Part shown: positions 10,001 through 19,303 of the stretch, in pieces
Position numbering within the stretch: the stretch's first letter is position 1
Layout of the letters: the number at the start of each line of letters is the position of its first letter
Assembly (NCBI GenBank): GCA_965212205.1
Contig: CBDBUX010000002.1
Coordinates: forward strand, 11,004 to 75,003
Length of the DNA: 64,000 nt
DNA from: JAHEJJ01 sp965212205
GTDB taxonomy: Bacteria; Bacteroidota; Bacteroidia; Flavobacteriales; Flavobacteriaceae
Direction: 5' to 3'
Translations under genes and position numbers: made by a program
Notes under the pieces: generated by a model
Database searches by the model: none
Told to the model about the DNA's origin: nothing
The model's input: only the letters and a program-made list of their open reading frames with translations

Positions 10001-13000
10001 CTTTCACCCACTTCATTAAACTGATCGGTTATAGGATCGAGGACTAAAGGTGGAAAGTCGGTCAGAACCGCTGTCAATGAAATAGTGGAGGGGCTATTGT
10101 CTCCATCATGGATCACTTCGAGTGTAGCAGTTTTACTTCCCACAATGCCATCGGGTGTGAAAGTTATTGATATGAGTTCGGAACTCTGCCCATCTACGGC
10201 AAGTGGTAATCCTGTACTATGGCTGAACATAGCGGCATCAGTGCCGCTAAAGTTGATCGCTGTAATATTAATTGGCTGTCCAGGGGTGTCCTGGTTAAAG
10301 GCATCAACATCCAGAGCTGCTGCGCTGCTGTTGATGAACTGAGAACCAAAATCAAGGGGATCCGGACTAAGCGTGAGATTCGCTGGCAAATCAGGAGATA
10401 CCGTTACAACAAGGGAATCAACGTCACTAAGACCTTCCCCGTCGAATACGGTCAGTACAACATCGAAGATGCCTTCGGTATTAAAGGTGTGTGAAGGATC
10501 GGCCTGGGTAGAAGAATTTCCATCTCCAAAATCCCAGCTATATGATGTAATTCCGCTATCATCTGTTGAAGTACTTCCGGTAAAATCGATGTCGAGAGGT
10601 ACTTCTCCGGTTAGAAAGTTTGCCGTCGCTATGGCCACAGGTGGCTGGTTCACATTAACTCCGCCAATGATCTCAATAGCATTGACAAGTGGATTTTCAA
10701 CTTCATGACCGAAGGAGATATTCAAAGTGCCATCGTTTATACTCACCAGATGGGAAATCATACCTCCAACCTGATGTCCGAAAGTAGCCGAAAGGTCCAG
10801 GTTATCTTCAACCAGCTGTCCTTCCAGTAAGATATCAAAAATCCGATCACCGGGCTGGCTGGTGCCTGCATAGCTGTTACCCATGAAAAGGTTAACAATA
10901 TAATCGCCATCTGGTAACGGGATACTGAATTCCATTTCCGGAGCGCCAGAACGATCGTATCTTTCCCGTGCAAATATAGCTCCGAAAGTAGCCGAATCTA
11001 TATAGGCAGGGATGGAGCTATCCCGGTTGGCATATTGAAAAGTACTGGAAAAATTGATTCCGGTATTGACGGAATAGGCTGTGCCTGAATATGCCCCGTT
11101 AGATGGATTGGATTCCCAGTCGGGGCCACCATCGGTTGCACTCACAGTTGTGTTTCCACCTGCGCTGATACGTACTACCGGACCCTGGGTTGGAGGATCG
11201 GTCAGAACTGCGGTCAACGGAACACTTGAAGGGCTGTTGCCACCATCGTGCACCAGCTCCAAGGTAGCTGTTTTGGAACCCGCTATTCCATTAGGACTAA
11301 AGGTAACAGTGATCAATTCTGAGAGTTGTCCATCAATGGTTAATGGCAGCGTAGCTCCATGACTGAATAATGGAGCATGGGTTCCAGTAATATTAATATC
11401 AGTAATCGTTATGATTTCACCTGTAATACCCTCATTCAAGGCCTGAACATCCTGGTTTATAGGATTACTATCGGTCTCAGCACTGCCAAAATCGAGTGGA
11501 TCGGGTGTCAGAGCCAGCGTGGGAGGGAGATCAGGTGTAATATCTAACAGTAGTGAGTCTACATCGGAGAGTCCTTCTGCATCAAAAACCGTGAGTACCG
11601 CATCGAAGGTACCGGCGGTTGCATATATATGGTTTGGATCGGCCTCTGTTGAGGTATTGCCATCCCCGAAGTCCCAACTATAAGACGTAACAGCAGAATC
11701 GTCGGTAGAGTTACTGCCGGTAAAACTTACATCGAGAGGCGCTTCTCCGCTGAGTGGCGTTGCAGAGGCCACGGCGACAGGGGGCAGGTTGGTAGCCGGA
11801 TCATCGACAACAATGCTCAGTGAATCAACGTCACTTAGACCTTCGATATCAAATACCGTAAGTACAGCATTAAATGTACCCTCCAAGGTATAGGTATGAG
11901 CAGGGTCTGCTTCAGTTGAAGAATTGCCATCCCCGAAATTCCAACTATAGCCTGTAACGGCAGCATCGTCGGTAGATTGACTACCTACAAAGTTGACCAG
12001 CAAAGGGATATCCCCACTGGTTACATCGGACTGGGCCACAGCGACAGGGGCTTGATTCTGAGAAGGTGCTATTCCCAGGATTTCAATAGCATTGACCAGA
12101 GGATTTTGTACGACATGACCAAAAGAAATATTGAGTGTGCCATCGGAAACCGTCGCAGCATAAGAGATCATTCCGGCAACCTGATGTCCAAATCTGCTGA
12201 CCAGGTCTAGATCATTTTCAACCAGAATACCTTCGATGGAGATGTCAAATATTCGCTCCCCGACTTCAGAGCTACCACCCCAGCTGTTACCCATATAAAG
12301 ATTAACCGTATAATCTCCATTGGCCAGTGGGATACTGAAGTCCATTTCTGGGCTCGCTCCCGGATCGTAACGTTCTCTTCCAAAAATCCCACTAAAAGTC
12401 TGTGTGTCTATATAAGCCGGAATGGAGCTGTCTCTATTGGCATAAGAAAAGCTCCCATTGTAATTATTACCGGTATTAACCGAATAAAAAGTTCCAGTAT
12501 AACTTCCATTGTTGGGGTTCGATTCCCAATCTGGGCCACCATCTGATGCTGTGACTGTACTATTGCTTCCCGCACTAATTCGCACCAATGGCTCGGGTAG
12601 ATCGGTCAGTACGGCGGTTAAAGGAACATTCAAAGGACTATTTACACCGGTGTGTACTATTTCCAAAGTGGCGGTTTTGATGCCCGTTACTGCGTTTGGA
12701 GTAAATGAGACTGGTATAAGTTTATCCGTCCCGACACCAACGTTCAGAGGCAATGCCAAACTGGATTGAAAAAGCGAGGCATCGGGTCCGCTGAATGAGA
12801 TGGCGGTAATGTCGATACCGCCTTGTGCAGGACCACCCAAATTAGTTACCTCCAGATTTAGCTGAGAAACACCACTATTGATCTGTGAACTTCCAAAATC
12901 GAGAATTGAAGGATTATTTGCCAATGAGCTCGGTTGGTCTTCCGTAACATTAATAAAATCCCATGTGGCGATATAGGGGAAACCAGAAGTTCCTGAGGTG

Positions 13001-15606
13001 CTAATAATACCTACTGCCAGACCCTGATTGTCATTGGGATCCAGAAAACTGGTCGGCAATACAACAGGACTACCAAGACTAAAAACATCCTCTCCGTCGT
13101 TCAGTGAATAGTAAGGTTGTACCGAATTTGTTTGAGGATCAACACTTAGGTATATATCAACTCCACCGGCCTGGAGCAGACCAGGTGTATCATACTTCGT
13201 ACTGTTTGCCACACCATTCTCCTCTAAAAGGACCTCAAATCCGTATGTAGTGTCGCCGCTATTCACGCCATCCATGATAACAACCTTCAGGTAATTATCC
13301 TGGTCTCCGTTACCTATGAATATCCCATAGGACTGTGAGTTTAAGGGCGGACTGCCGTTGAAGGGTGTCTCAATTTTAGAGTGAACCGTAAAAGCAGGAG
13401 ATGAAGAATTCACATTTACTCCAAATTGAAAAGCATTTTCCTGAGAATTCTGTCCTTGTAAAGCATCACCAGATGGTACTGCGTCGATGGTGGCCTTTCC
13501 TCCAGCGCCTCCAAATGATAAATTTACCTCATCGTATTGGTTCAGGTAGTCGGTAATACCACTGGGATCTAACATGAGCCCTGTAAAACCTAAACCAAAG
13601 AAACCGGTACCAGGATCATTATTCCAAAAAGGATAATGCACCGGAAGATTTAGAGAATTCCCATTGCTGTTGTCGATAGCGAAGGCATCCTGGAGATCCG
13701 GAATGCCATCATTATCATCATCTGTATCGGTCAGGTCGGAAATAAAATCACCATCATTGTCATTGGGGCTGCTACCTCCGGAACAATGGTTAGTCCCATT
13801 GGCGATTTCATCAGCATTAGTAAATCCGTCTCCGTCGTAATCTGCTTGTGGATCGTATTCAGGATCACCCGGATTATAACAACTTAAAAAATCTCCAGGT
13901 TCGAATATCGTGATATTATCTGCGCCATAAGTGGCGGCCCAAATAGTGCCTGGAAAGGGATCACTGTCTCCCATAGCGATAACATCTAAGGGTACACTCC
14001 CAAAACCATTAAGGAAACTATTATTCTTTGAAGCAAGTCCTGTGCCCGTACCATCGATGATGTACCGATTAATATTTCCGTTAAATGAAGCAGCCAGGAT
14101 ATCACCCTGCATCGCTCCTCCGAAGTTGGAGGCAGTGTATTCGCACATACCATTTGTTGAGGAATTAACAACATCCAGAATATTGACTTTAGAACTTGAG
14201 GTATTTCCCGACAGGTATTCACCTTGTCTGGGATCATCCGGAAAATCTAAAATATCGAAAGTTGTATTGAAATAACCAGAAACACCGGCTATTAAACTGG
14301 CCCATGTATAGGCACCAGATTCTACCCAGGCACTACCGTTATATTCATAATTATAAACATCGGCTCTGGAAGGAAAGGCCCTGATCGGAGCCGGATGACC
14401 GGCGTAGTACGTATTATTTGGATCACTGGTGGTTCCTACATAATGAAGGGCATCTCCAATGCTGGTTCCATTTTCTATATTGAATTCGTTAGTGACATAA
14501 TCCCCAGCTGCCTGATCATAAGTAGTGGTATGATGCGTGCCTTTTAACTGATCTGCACTGTCGTAGATCAGTGGAGCACCGCCCCATCCACCATTCGGGC
14601 CGTTATCCTGGCTGAAAATTCTTCCATCGGCGGTTACCACAAGATCATAAGCGTTTCGATATCCGGGCGAAAAAATCTGTAAGGGCCCACCTGTTTCCGG
14701 AAATGCCTGGTTTAAACCATTGTTACCCCCGAAAGGATCTCCAAGATCAATCGTCGAATTATACATGGGGTGAGATGGACCATAAGGGAAATTTGGATGG
14801 GTATTGGTAATGTCCAGCCGTTCAGGATCATTAAGTGTCGGAAGATCATAAATATAATCGATGCCGCTTCTGGTATCGGTATAGGGACCACCGTTGGCAG
14901 TTTCCATTTGCTCGAGCTGTGTTAGATCTATCACGAGTAATGCCCCTGAAAGATATGTTTCAGAAGTCCCTGCAAAATTGTTGCTTGGGGCCCCCTGATT
15001 GGTGTTTCCCCCTTGTTGGATCAAAAGATAATCGTTGTTGTTGAGATTATATATACTCAAACCGTTGGTCGAATGATTTTCCTCACAACGCGGCAGACCT
15101 CTTACCAGATCTACCCGATCCCACGTGCTACCATTCCAGGTAAGTCGGGTGAGAAGTCCCGAATTAGTGTCGAGATTGGCATCATTGCCCGCACCGCCAC
15201 CACCGCCGATCCTGGAATCCGAAGAAGTGACATAAAGTACTGGGTTAGCAGCCGTTCCTACTGCCAATATCCCGGTAACCTGTCTTGCATTGGTAGGATT
15301 AGACGTGCCATCATCATTATGATTAGGGGTGTTGTTTTTTATTTCGTTTATCGCATTGGCACTAATGATAGTATACGTACCACTGCCTGCAGGAGCTCCA
15401 TCTCTCTGAACTTCATATTCCCATATGGTCCCGTTCTGTTGAGCGACATATAGTTTCTGATTAGGTCCAAAGTCCAGAGATGTAGGGTTATTAAGACTTT
15501 CTCCAACGAGGCCGCTGCTTCCGAAATTTATCGTTTGACCGATTAGTGCGTGGGATAAAAAGAGCGCAAGCGTCAATAAGACCAGGTTTGTTTTTCTTAA
15601 GAACAT
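7018..15606 (-). CDS. Giant secreted T9SS protein: propeller, malectin, PKD, ASH-like and Kelch modules
   Basis: The product has 2862 residues. Approximate order: signal peptide (1-24); sorbosone-dehydrogenase/NHL-like beta-propeller (25-575); calcium-binding thrombospondin type 3-like acidic repeat (585-640, DNDGDFISDLTDTDDDNDG); lectin-like beta region (650-880); ASH-like domain with SILDFGS (890-1000); malectin 1 (1005-1170); PKD 1 and 2 (1184-1360); ASH 2; malectin 2 (1475-1640); PKD 3; ASH 3; putative Ig domain (1855-1940); Kelch propeller (1950-2250); PKD 4 (about 2365); ASH 4; malectin 3 (2568-2735); T9SS sorting domain (2780-2862, ending QEKLVVKN). PKD units carry SWDFGDGNSST and malectins carry TDGGPDWESNP. 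Malectin and PKD folds usually bind carbohydrate or act as spacers, so a surface glycan-binding or adhesive role is inferred. No catalytic residues could be assigned with confidence. Confidence 0.85.
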   Translation of the reverse strand: MFLRKTNLVLLTLALFLSHALIGQTINFGSSGLVGESLNNPTSLDFGPNQKLYVAQQNGTIWEYEVQRDGAPAGSGTYTIISANAINEIKNNTPNHNDDGTSNPTNARQVTGILAVGTAANPVLYVTSSDSRIGGGGGAGNDANLDTNSGLLTRLTWNGSTWDRVDLVRGLPRCEENHSTNGLSIYNLNNNDYLLIQQGGNTNQGAPSNNFAGTSETYLSGALLVIDLTQLEQMETANGGPYTDTRSGIDYIYDLPTLNDPERLDITNTHPNFPYGPSHPMYNSTIDLGDPFGGNNGLNQAFPETGGPLQIFSPGYRNAYDLVVTADGRIFSQDNGPNGGWGGAPLIYDSADQLKGTHHTTTYDQAAGDYVTNEFNIENGTSIGDALHYVGTTSDPNNTYYAGHPAPIRAFPSRADVYNYEYNGSAWVESGAYTWASLIAGVSGYFNTTFDILDFPDDPRQGEYLSGNTSSSKVNILDVVNSSTNGMCEYTASNFGGAMQGDILAASFNGNINRYIIDGTGTGLASKNNSFLNGFGSVPLDVIAMGDSDPFPGTIWAATYGADNITIFEPGDFLSCYNPGDPEYDPQADYDGDGFTNADEIANGTNHCSGGSSPNDNDGDFISDLTDTDDDNDGIPDLQDAFAIDNSNGNSLNLPVHYPFWNNDPGTGFFGLGFTGLMLDPSGITDYLNQYDEVNLSFGGAGGKATIDAVPSGDALQGQNSQENAFQFGVNVNSSSPAFTVHSKIETPFNGSPPLNSQSYGIFIGNGDQDNYLKVVIMDGVNSGDTTYGFEVLLEENGVANSTKYDTPGLLQAGGVDIYLSVDPQTNSVQPYYSLNDGEDVFSLGSPVVLPTSFLDPNDNQGLAVGIISTSGTSGFPYIATWDFINVTEDQPSSLANNPSILDFGSSQINSGVSQLNLEVTNLGGPAQGGIDITAISFSGPDASLFQSSLALPLNVGVGTDKLIPVSFTPNAVTGIKTATLEIVHTGVNSPLNVPLTAVLTDLPEPLVRISAGSNSTVTASDGGPDWESNPNNGSYTGTFYSVNTGNNYNGSFSYANRDSSIPAYIDTQTFSGIFGRERYDPGASPEMDFSIPLANGDYTVNLYMGNSWGGSSEVGERIFDISIEGILVENDLDLVSRFGHQVAGMISYAATVSDGTLNISFGHVVQNPLVNAIEILGIAPSQNQAPVAVAQSDVTSGDIPLLVNFVGSQSTDDAAVTGYSWNFGDGNSSTEADPAHTYTLEGTFNAVLTVFDIEGLSDVDSLSIVVDDPATNLPPVAVASATPLSGEAPLDVSFTGSNSTDDSAVTSYSWDFGDGNTSTEADPNHIYATAGTFDAVLTVFDAEGLSDVDSLLLDITPDLPPTLALTPDPLDFGSAETDSNPINQDVQALNEGITGEIITITDINITGTHAPLFSHGATLPLTIDGQLSELITVTFSPNGIAGSKTATLELVHDGGNSPSSVPLTAVLTDPPTQGPVVRISAGGNTTVSATDGGPDWESNPSNGAYSGTAYSVNTGINFSSTFQYANRDSSIPAYIDSATFGAIFARERYDRSGAPEMEFSIPLPDGDYIVNLFMGNSYAGTSQPGDRIFDILLEGQLVEDNLDLSATFGHQVGGMISHLVSINDGTLNISFGHEVENPLVNAIEIIGGVNVNQPPVAIATANFLTGEVPLDIDFTGSTSTDDSGITSYSWDFGDGNSSTQADPSHTFNTEGIFDVVLTVFDGEGLSDVDSLVVTVSPDLPANLTLSPDPLDFGSQFINSSAAALDVDAFNQDTPGQPINITAINFSGTDAAMFSHSTGLPLAVDGQSSELISITFTPDGIVGSKTATLEVIHDGDNSPSTISLTAVLTDFPPLVLDPITDQFNEVGESSSLVISASGGDPNENVTYSISGQPAGLDIEPTNGQIIGSIDPSALTGGPAGDGIHSVTITASKPGSTDDSTVISWTVTAITGLSWVDKNEDETYTARHECSFVQAGDKFYLFGGRESPSTLNIYDYTTDTWNTLVNSAPVAFNHFQALEFQGLIWVIGAFKDNNFPTETPEDFIWSYNPATDEWVQGPEIPAGRKRGSTGLVAYNDKFYILGGNTIGHSGGYVSWFDEYDPATGIWTVLSDAPRARDHFHAAVVNDKLYAASGRLSGGPGGVFGPVIAEVDVYDFATSSWSTLPSAENLPTPRAAAVVANFENKLLIAGGEIPDSTSALSVTEIYDPTTQSWATGADLVHARHGTQGIVSGPGIFVTAGSPNRGGGNQKNMEFYGDDAPVGSPSVGSTLSAPGSLDFTIGETKNFTIDATGGNTGIIVTSMQISGPDASEFNLDSGELIYGMIFSDTQHAVSITHTGSLVNQTAQLTINYENSGSMVIDLDVSPSSGNQPPVAIAIASPLSGEAPLDINFTGSTSSDDSAVTSFSWDFGDGNSSTVADPSHTYTIPGNYDVVLTVFDIEGLSDVDSLQIDVSPDLPPDLALNPDPLDFGTMDINSAVANLNLDAFNQGSVGEIINISAINITGTNAAMFTHNESLPLSIDAQNSQLIPISFAPDGVEGIKTATLEVIHDGGNSPISVNLTANLTDPSNQVPLVRISVGGASDITATDGGPDWESNPSSGSYSGTSYSVNTGNNGNASFQYANRHSSIPAYIDQSTFSGLFSRERYDRSSGQEMEFTVPLANGDYTVNIYMGNSYAGTSQPGSRIFDILLEGIIVEDNLDLSATFGHQTAAMLSYSVTVVDGVLNVSFGHEVENPLLNGIEILGAGAGSGSREEPANTKGNVGNQAETAENGQLIIPESNSAIIQFGIRPNPARNHFSVDFNHPTDGLKEVYLHAMDGRLIKRYNVNNTDPEQLPIFDLEDGLYIVTCVSKNGQVRQEKLVVKN

Positions 15607-16149
15607 TGTGTTGCGTAATTTTTGAGGAATGGTTAAGTATTTTTTATTATTACATCATAAATTCAAACCATATTTCTTACCCAAGAAGAAATATTAACTA
15701 TCCAAAAAAGAGTTGGGGGGGAATTAAGCGCGCTAAAGGTCTTAATAAAATCTTAAGAAACTCTGTAATGTCGCTAAGATACGCCTTTAATCGATGAAAT
15801 GCACACCTGATTTTTAGCGATTTTTTTGCTCTGGCATACGCGGTAAATAGATGCCGGACCAGCAGAGAATAAGATCGGTCAACTGCAAAACCAAAAGCTG
15901 AATAAGCTGTATGAAAAAAACTTCATTGTGTATCGGTTTTTATGCACGAACGATACTTCTAAGGAGTCTTAAAATCTAATCTAAACGTAATAATTTATAA
16001 TAAAAGTTGCCATAAATTGTCTAAATAGAACAAGTATCGAGTAAAGAGAACCTTTCAAAGGTCAATATTTAAAAAATCCCAAAAAAGACCTACTTTCGGC
16101 CTTTGATTTTTGAAACATCAGGTACAGCCGCCTATCAAAACTTTTTTTT
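15607..16149. promoter_or_regulatory. 543-bp divergent intergenic region with a 13-base palindrome
   Basis: This region must hold the promoters of the giant protein (minus, 15606) and of the carbamoyltransferase operon (plus, 16150). ACCTTTCAAAGGT at 16050-16062 is a perfect palindrome around a central C and could be an operator for the plus operon. No exact TAnnTTTG box was found for either gene; TACTTTCG at 16091-16098 is one mismatch away. No gene is seen in this stretch. Confidence 0.35.
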
Positions 16150-17850
16150 ATGGTCATACTGGGATTAAACTATTATTTTCACGATTCCACCGCCTGTTTG
16201 GTCGTTGATGGTAAATTGATTGCAGCGATTGAAGAAGAACGACTTAACCGCGATAAACACACCAGGGTTTTTCCCAATCTTGCCATTGCACGTTGCTTGA
16301 AAATAGCCGGTCTCGAATATAGCGATATCGATTATATAGCTGTTTCGATAAAGCCAACTCATAATCTGGGAAAGAAACTCCAACATTGCTTTACCCATCT
16401 TAAAAGCTTTAAACCTTTTGTAAATCATGAGTTTGTTCATGCGTATAATCGCCAGAAAAGCTTTTGGAACTGGTATAAATATCATTGGAGTTCGAAAAAA
16501 AGTGGACCTAAAGTCCATTTTATTCCACATCACTATAGTCATGCACCAGGCTCGTTTTATGTATCGCCCTATAAGGAAGCTGCGCTATTGGGAATCGATG
16601 GAGCGGGGGAGTGGGCTACTACCTGGATGGGTTATGGAAAGGGAAATATTATCAAATGTCTGGGTGAGAGTTTTTTCCCGTATTCATTGGGATCGTTCTA
16701 CGAAGCGATCACTCAGTATTGTGGTTTTAGGACCAGTTATGACGAGGGTAAAACAATGGGCTTAGCACCTATGGGAGATCCTTCGGTGTATAAGGAAGAG
16801 ATCGGAAAAATGGTACGCGTAGACCAGAAGGGCCAGTTGCATTTCGACCTGAGTTATTTCAACTTCCAGAATATGAGCTGGAAACGATTATCCGAGAAGT
16901 TTTATAACAAATTTGGGCCTGGTCGCAAACATGGCGAACCTTTTGAGCAAAGACATAAAGATATGGCCGCGGCCTTTCAACAGGTATTGGAAGACAGGGT
17001 ACTTGAAATTTGCGACATCCTTTATGAGAAAACCAAGATGGATTACCTTGTGATCTCGGGTGGTGTTAGCTTGAACAGCGTAATGAACGGAAGAATTGTA
17101 CGGGAAAGCAAATTCAAAGATGTATATGTAATGCCTGCAGCCGGTGACAATGGCACCGCCCTAGGCGCAGCATATTATCTTTACAACGGTATTTTGAAGC
17201 ATGAGAGGAATTTTGTCCATCTAGATCCCTATATAGGCACCGAATATTCCAATGAAGAGATCGAAAAGGTCTTAAAAGGATCTAAACTCACCTATAGCCA
17301 TCATGATAATATTTGTGAAACAGCGGCGGTCTTGCTCGAACAGGGCAATATCATTGGCTGGTTCCAGGGTAAAATGGAAATTGGACCAAGAGCGTTGGGT
17401 AGCCGAAGTATTTTGGCAAATCCAGCTTTACCCTATATGAAAGATAAGATTAATTCGGAGGTTAAGTTCAGGGAAGCTTACAGACCTTTTGCTCCTTCTG
17501 CTATACTCGAAGCCAAGGACGAATTTTTCGATTTGGAGGTGGAAGCCCCTTTTATGCTAAAAGTCTGCAATGTCTTGCAGGAAAAACAACAGGTCATCCC
17601 TGCGGTAACCCATGTAGATGGTAGTGCCCGTCTTCAAACCGTAAACAAAGAATTACACCCAAGATATTACGAAGTAATCGAGAAATTGGGGGCAAAAACA
17701 GGTGTTCCGGTAGTGCTGAACACAAGTTTTAATATTCAGGGGGAGCCCGTGGTGGAATCTCCGAAAGATGCGGTTCGCTGCTTTTATTCTACTGGGCTAG
17801 ATGCCCTGGTTATTGGTAATTTTGTCTTAAAGAAGGAAAAAATGGCATAG
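16150..17850 (+). CDS. Carbamoyltransferase, NodU/CmcH family
   Basis: The 566-residue product has full family length. The N-terminal ASKHA-type domain carries NYYFHDSTACLV, IEEERLNRDKH, HHYSHAPGSFY and LGIDGAGEWATTW. The C-terminal YrdC-like-associated domain carries MEIGPRALGSRSILANP and VVLNTSFNIQGEPVV. The family uses carbamoyl phosphate and ATP to carbamoylate hydroxyl groups of sugars or antibiotics. Next to an MBOAT and an SGNH gene, a polysaccharide or nucleotide-sugar substrate is most likely. It is the first gene of a plus-strand operon: its TAG is followed immediately by the ATG of the MBOAT gene. All recognised motifs look intact. Confidence 0.9.
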   Translation: MVILGLNYYFHDSTACLVVDGKLIAAIEEERLNRDKHTRVFPNLAIARCLKIAGLEYSDIDYIAVSIKPTHNLGKKLQHCFTHLKSFKPFVNHEFVHAYNRQKSFWNWYKYHWSSKKSGPKVHFIPHHYSHAPGSFYVSPYKEAALLGIDGAGEWATTWMGYGKGNIIKCLGESFFPYSLGSFYEAITQYCGFRTSYDEGKTMGLAPMGDPSVYKEEIGKMVRVDQKGQLHFDLSYFNFQNMSWKRLSEKFYNKFGPGRKHGEPFEQRHKDMAAAFQQVLEDRVLEICDILYEKTKMDYLVISGGVSLNSVMNGRIVRESKFKDVYVMPAAGDNGTALGAAYYLYNGILKHERNFVHLDPYIGTEYSNEEIEKVLKGSKLTYSHHDNICETAAVLLEQGNIIGWFQGKMEIGPRALGSRSILANPALPYMKDKINSEVKFREAYRPFAPSAILEAKDEFFDLEVEAPFMLKVCNVLQEKQQVIPAVTHVDGSARLQTVNKELHPRYYEVIEKLGAKTGVPVVLNTSFNIQGEPVVESPKDAVRCFYSTGLDALVIGNFVLKKEKMA

Positions 17851-19299
17851 ATGCTCTTTAATTCGCTCGAATTCTTTGTTTTTATGATTCTTGTGTTCTC
17901 GGTGTATTGGTCGGTCAATACGTTGAATCTGAGACTCCAGAATGCTTTTTTACTTCTTTCGAGCTATATTTTTTATGGATGGTGGGATTACCGTTTTCTT
18001 AGCCTGATATTTTTATCGACCCTGGTAGACTTTTGGGTCGGGAATAAAATCTATCAATCGGATAAGCCAAAGTCCAGAAATTACTTTCTCACCCTTAGTA
18101 TTCTCTTCAATGTTGGCCTGCTCGGCTTTTTCAAGTATTATAATTTTTTTATCGACTCCATGGTAGAAGCTATGGCGATCTTTGGTTATGATGGCGGAGA
18201 TCTCTGGACCCTGAATATTATTCTACCTGTTGGTATTTCTTTTTACACATTTCAGACCATGTCTTATTCTCTGGACATATATTATAAAAAAGTAGAACCA
18301 ACCAGGGATTTTGTGGGCTTTGCCACCTTTGTGGGGTTTTTCCCCCAGTTGGTCGCGGGTCCTATTGAAAGGGCCTCCAATCTGTTACCCCAAATATTGA
18401 AGAAGCGCCAATTCGATTATAAACAGTCTGTTGAAGGTTTGGGACTTATCCTTTGGGGTCTCTTTAAAAAGGTTGCTATTGCCGATTCTTTAGCACCGAT
18501 CGTTGATGATATTTTTTCGAATTATCATATCCATTCTTCCGCTACCCTGGCAATGGGCGCAATCTTCTTCGGTTTCCAGATCTATGGCGATTTTTCGGGC
18601 TATTCCGATATCGCCATCGGTACCGCCAAACTCCTGGGTATCGAATTAAGATCGAATTTTAAATTTCCGTACTTCTCAAGAAACATTGCAGAATTCTGGA
18701 GAAGGTGGCATATTTCCTTATCAACATGGTTCAGGGATTATATGTATATACCTCTGGGCGGTTCCAGAGTGGGTAAGGTCAAGGTGATTCGCAATGTGTT
18801 GCTCATTTTCCTGGTAAGCGGTTTCTGGCATGGGGCCAATTGGACATTCATACTCTGGGGGCTATTCCATGCCATACTTTTTATACCCATTTTTTTAGGA
18901 GGAACACATCGCAAGTACCTGCATACCATTTCCGTATATTTTAAAGGCGGATTTCTGCTTGAGATCATGAAAATGCTGATCACATTTATATCGGTTACCC
19001 TTGGATGGATCCTGTTCAGAAGCGAGAATCTTTCAAGTGCATTTTTGTATTACGAGAGAATGCTTACCGATTTTACCCTGGGAACCTATCAGCATCCTAT
19101 GCATTACAGGATGTCAGATTATTTTATCCTGCTCGGCATTTTTATACTCTATGAATACCGAATAAGAAAAGATGAGAGGAATCCCTTCAAGACCGAAAGT
19201 AAGTTGCTTCGATTCGTTCTTTATGCGCTAACAGCATTAGGTTTACTGCTGTTCTTTGACCAAAAGGTAGATCGTTCTTTCATTTACTTTCAATTTTAG
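17851..19299 (+). CDS. MBOAT family O-acyltransferase (AlgI-like)
   Basis: The 482-residue integral membrane protein has many hydrophobic segments and the AlgI/DltB signatures LPVGISFYTFQTMSY, QLVAGPIERASNLLPQ and FWRRWHISLSTWFRDY. Its FLVSGFWHGANWTF contains the conserved catalytic His (about residue 327). The family works in the cytoplasmic membrane to pass an acyl group (usually acetyl) outward to a periplasmic glycan-modifying enzyme. The gene starts on the base after the carbamoyltransferase stop and ends 4 bases before the SGNH gene, the usual partner arrangement. It is intact, unlike its downstream partner. Confidence 0.92.
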   Translation: MLFNSLEFFVFMILVFSVYWSVNTLNLRLQNAFLLLSSYIFYGWWDYRFLSLIFLSTLVDFWVGNKIYQSDKPKSRNYFLTLSILFNVGLLGFFKYYNFFIDSMVEAMAIFGYDGGDLWTLNIILPVGISFYTFQTMSYSLDIYYKKVEPTRDFVGFATFVGFFPQLVAGPIERASNLLPQILKKRQFDYKQSVEGLGLILWGLFKKVAIADSLAPIVDDIFSNYHIHSSATLAMGAIFFGFQIYGDFSGYSDIAIGTAKLLGIELRSNFKFPYFSRNIAEFWRRWHISLSTWFRDYMYIPLGGSRVGKVKVIRNVLLIFLVSGFWHGANWTFILWGLFHAILFIPIFLGGTHRKYLHTISVYFKGGFLLEIMKMLITFISVTLGWILFRSENLSSAFLYYERMLTDFTLGTYQHPMHYRMSDYFILLGIFILYEYRIRKDERNPFKTESKLLRFVLYALTALGLLLFFDQKVDRSFIYFQF

Positions 19300-19303
19300 C
19301 AAG

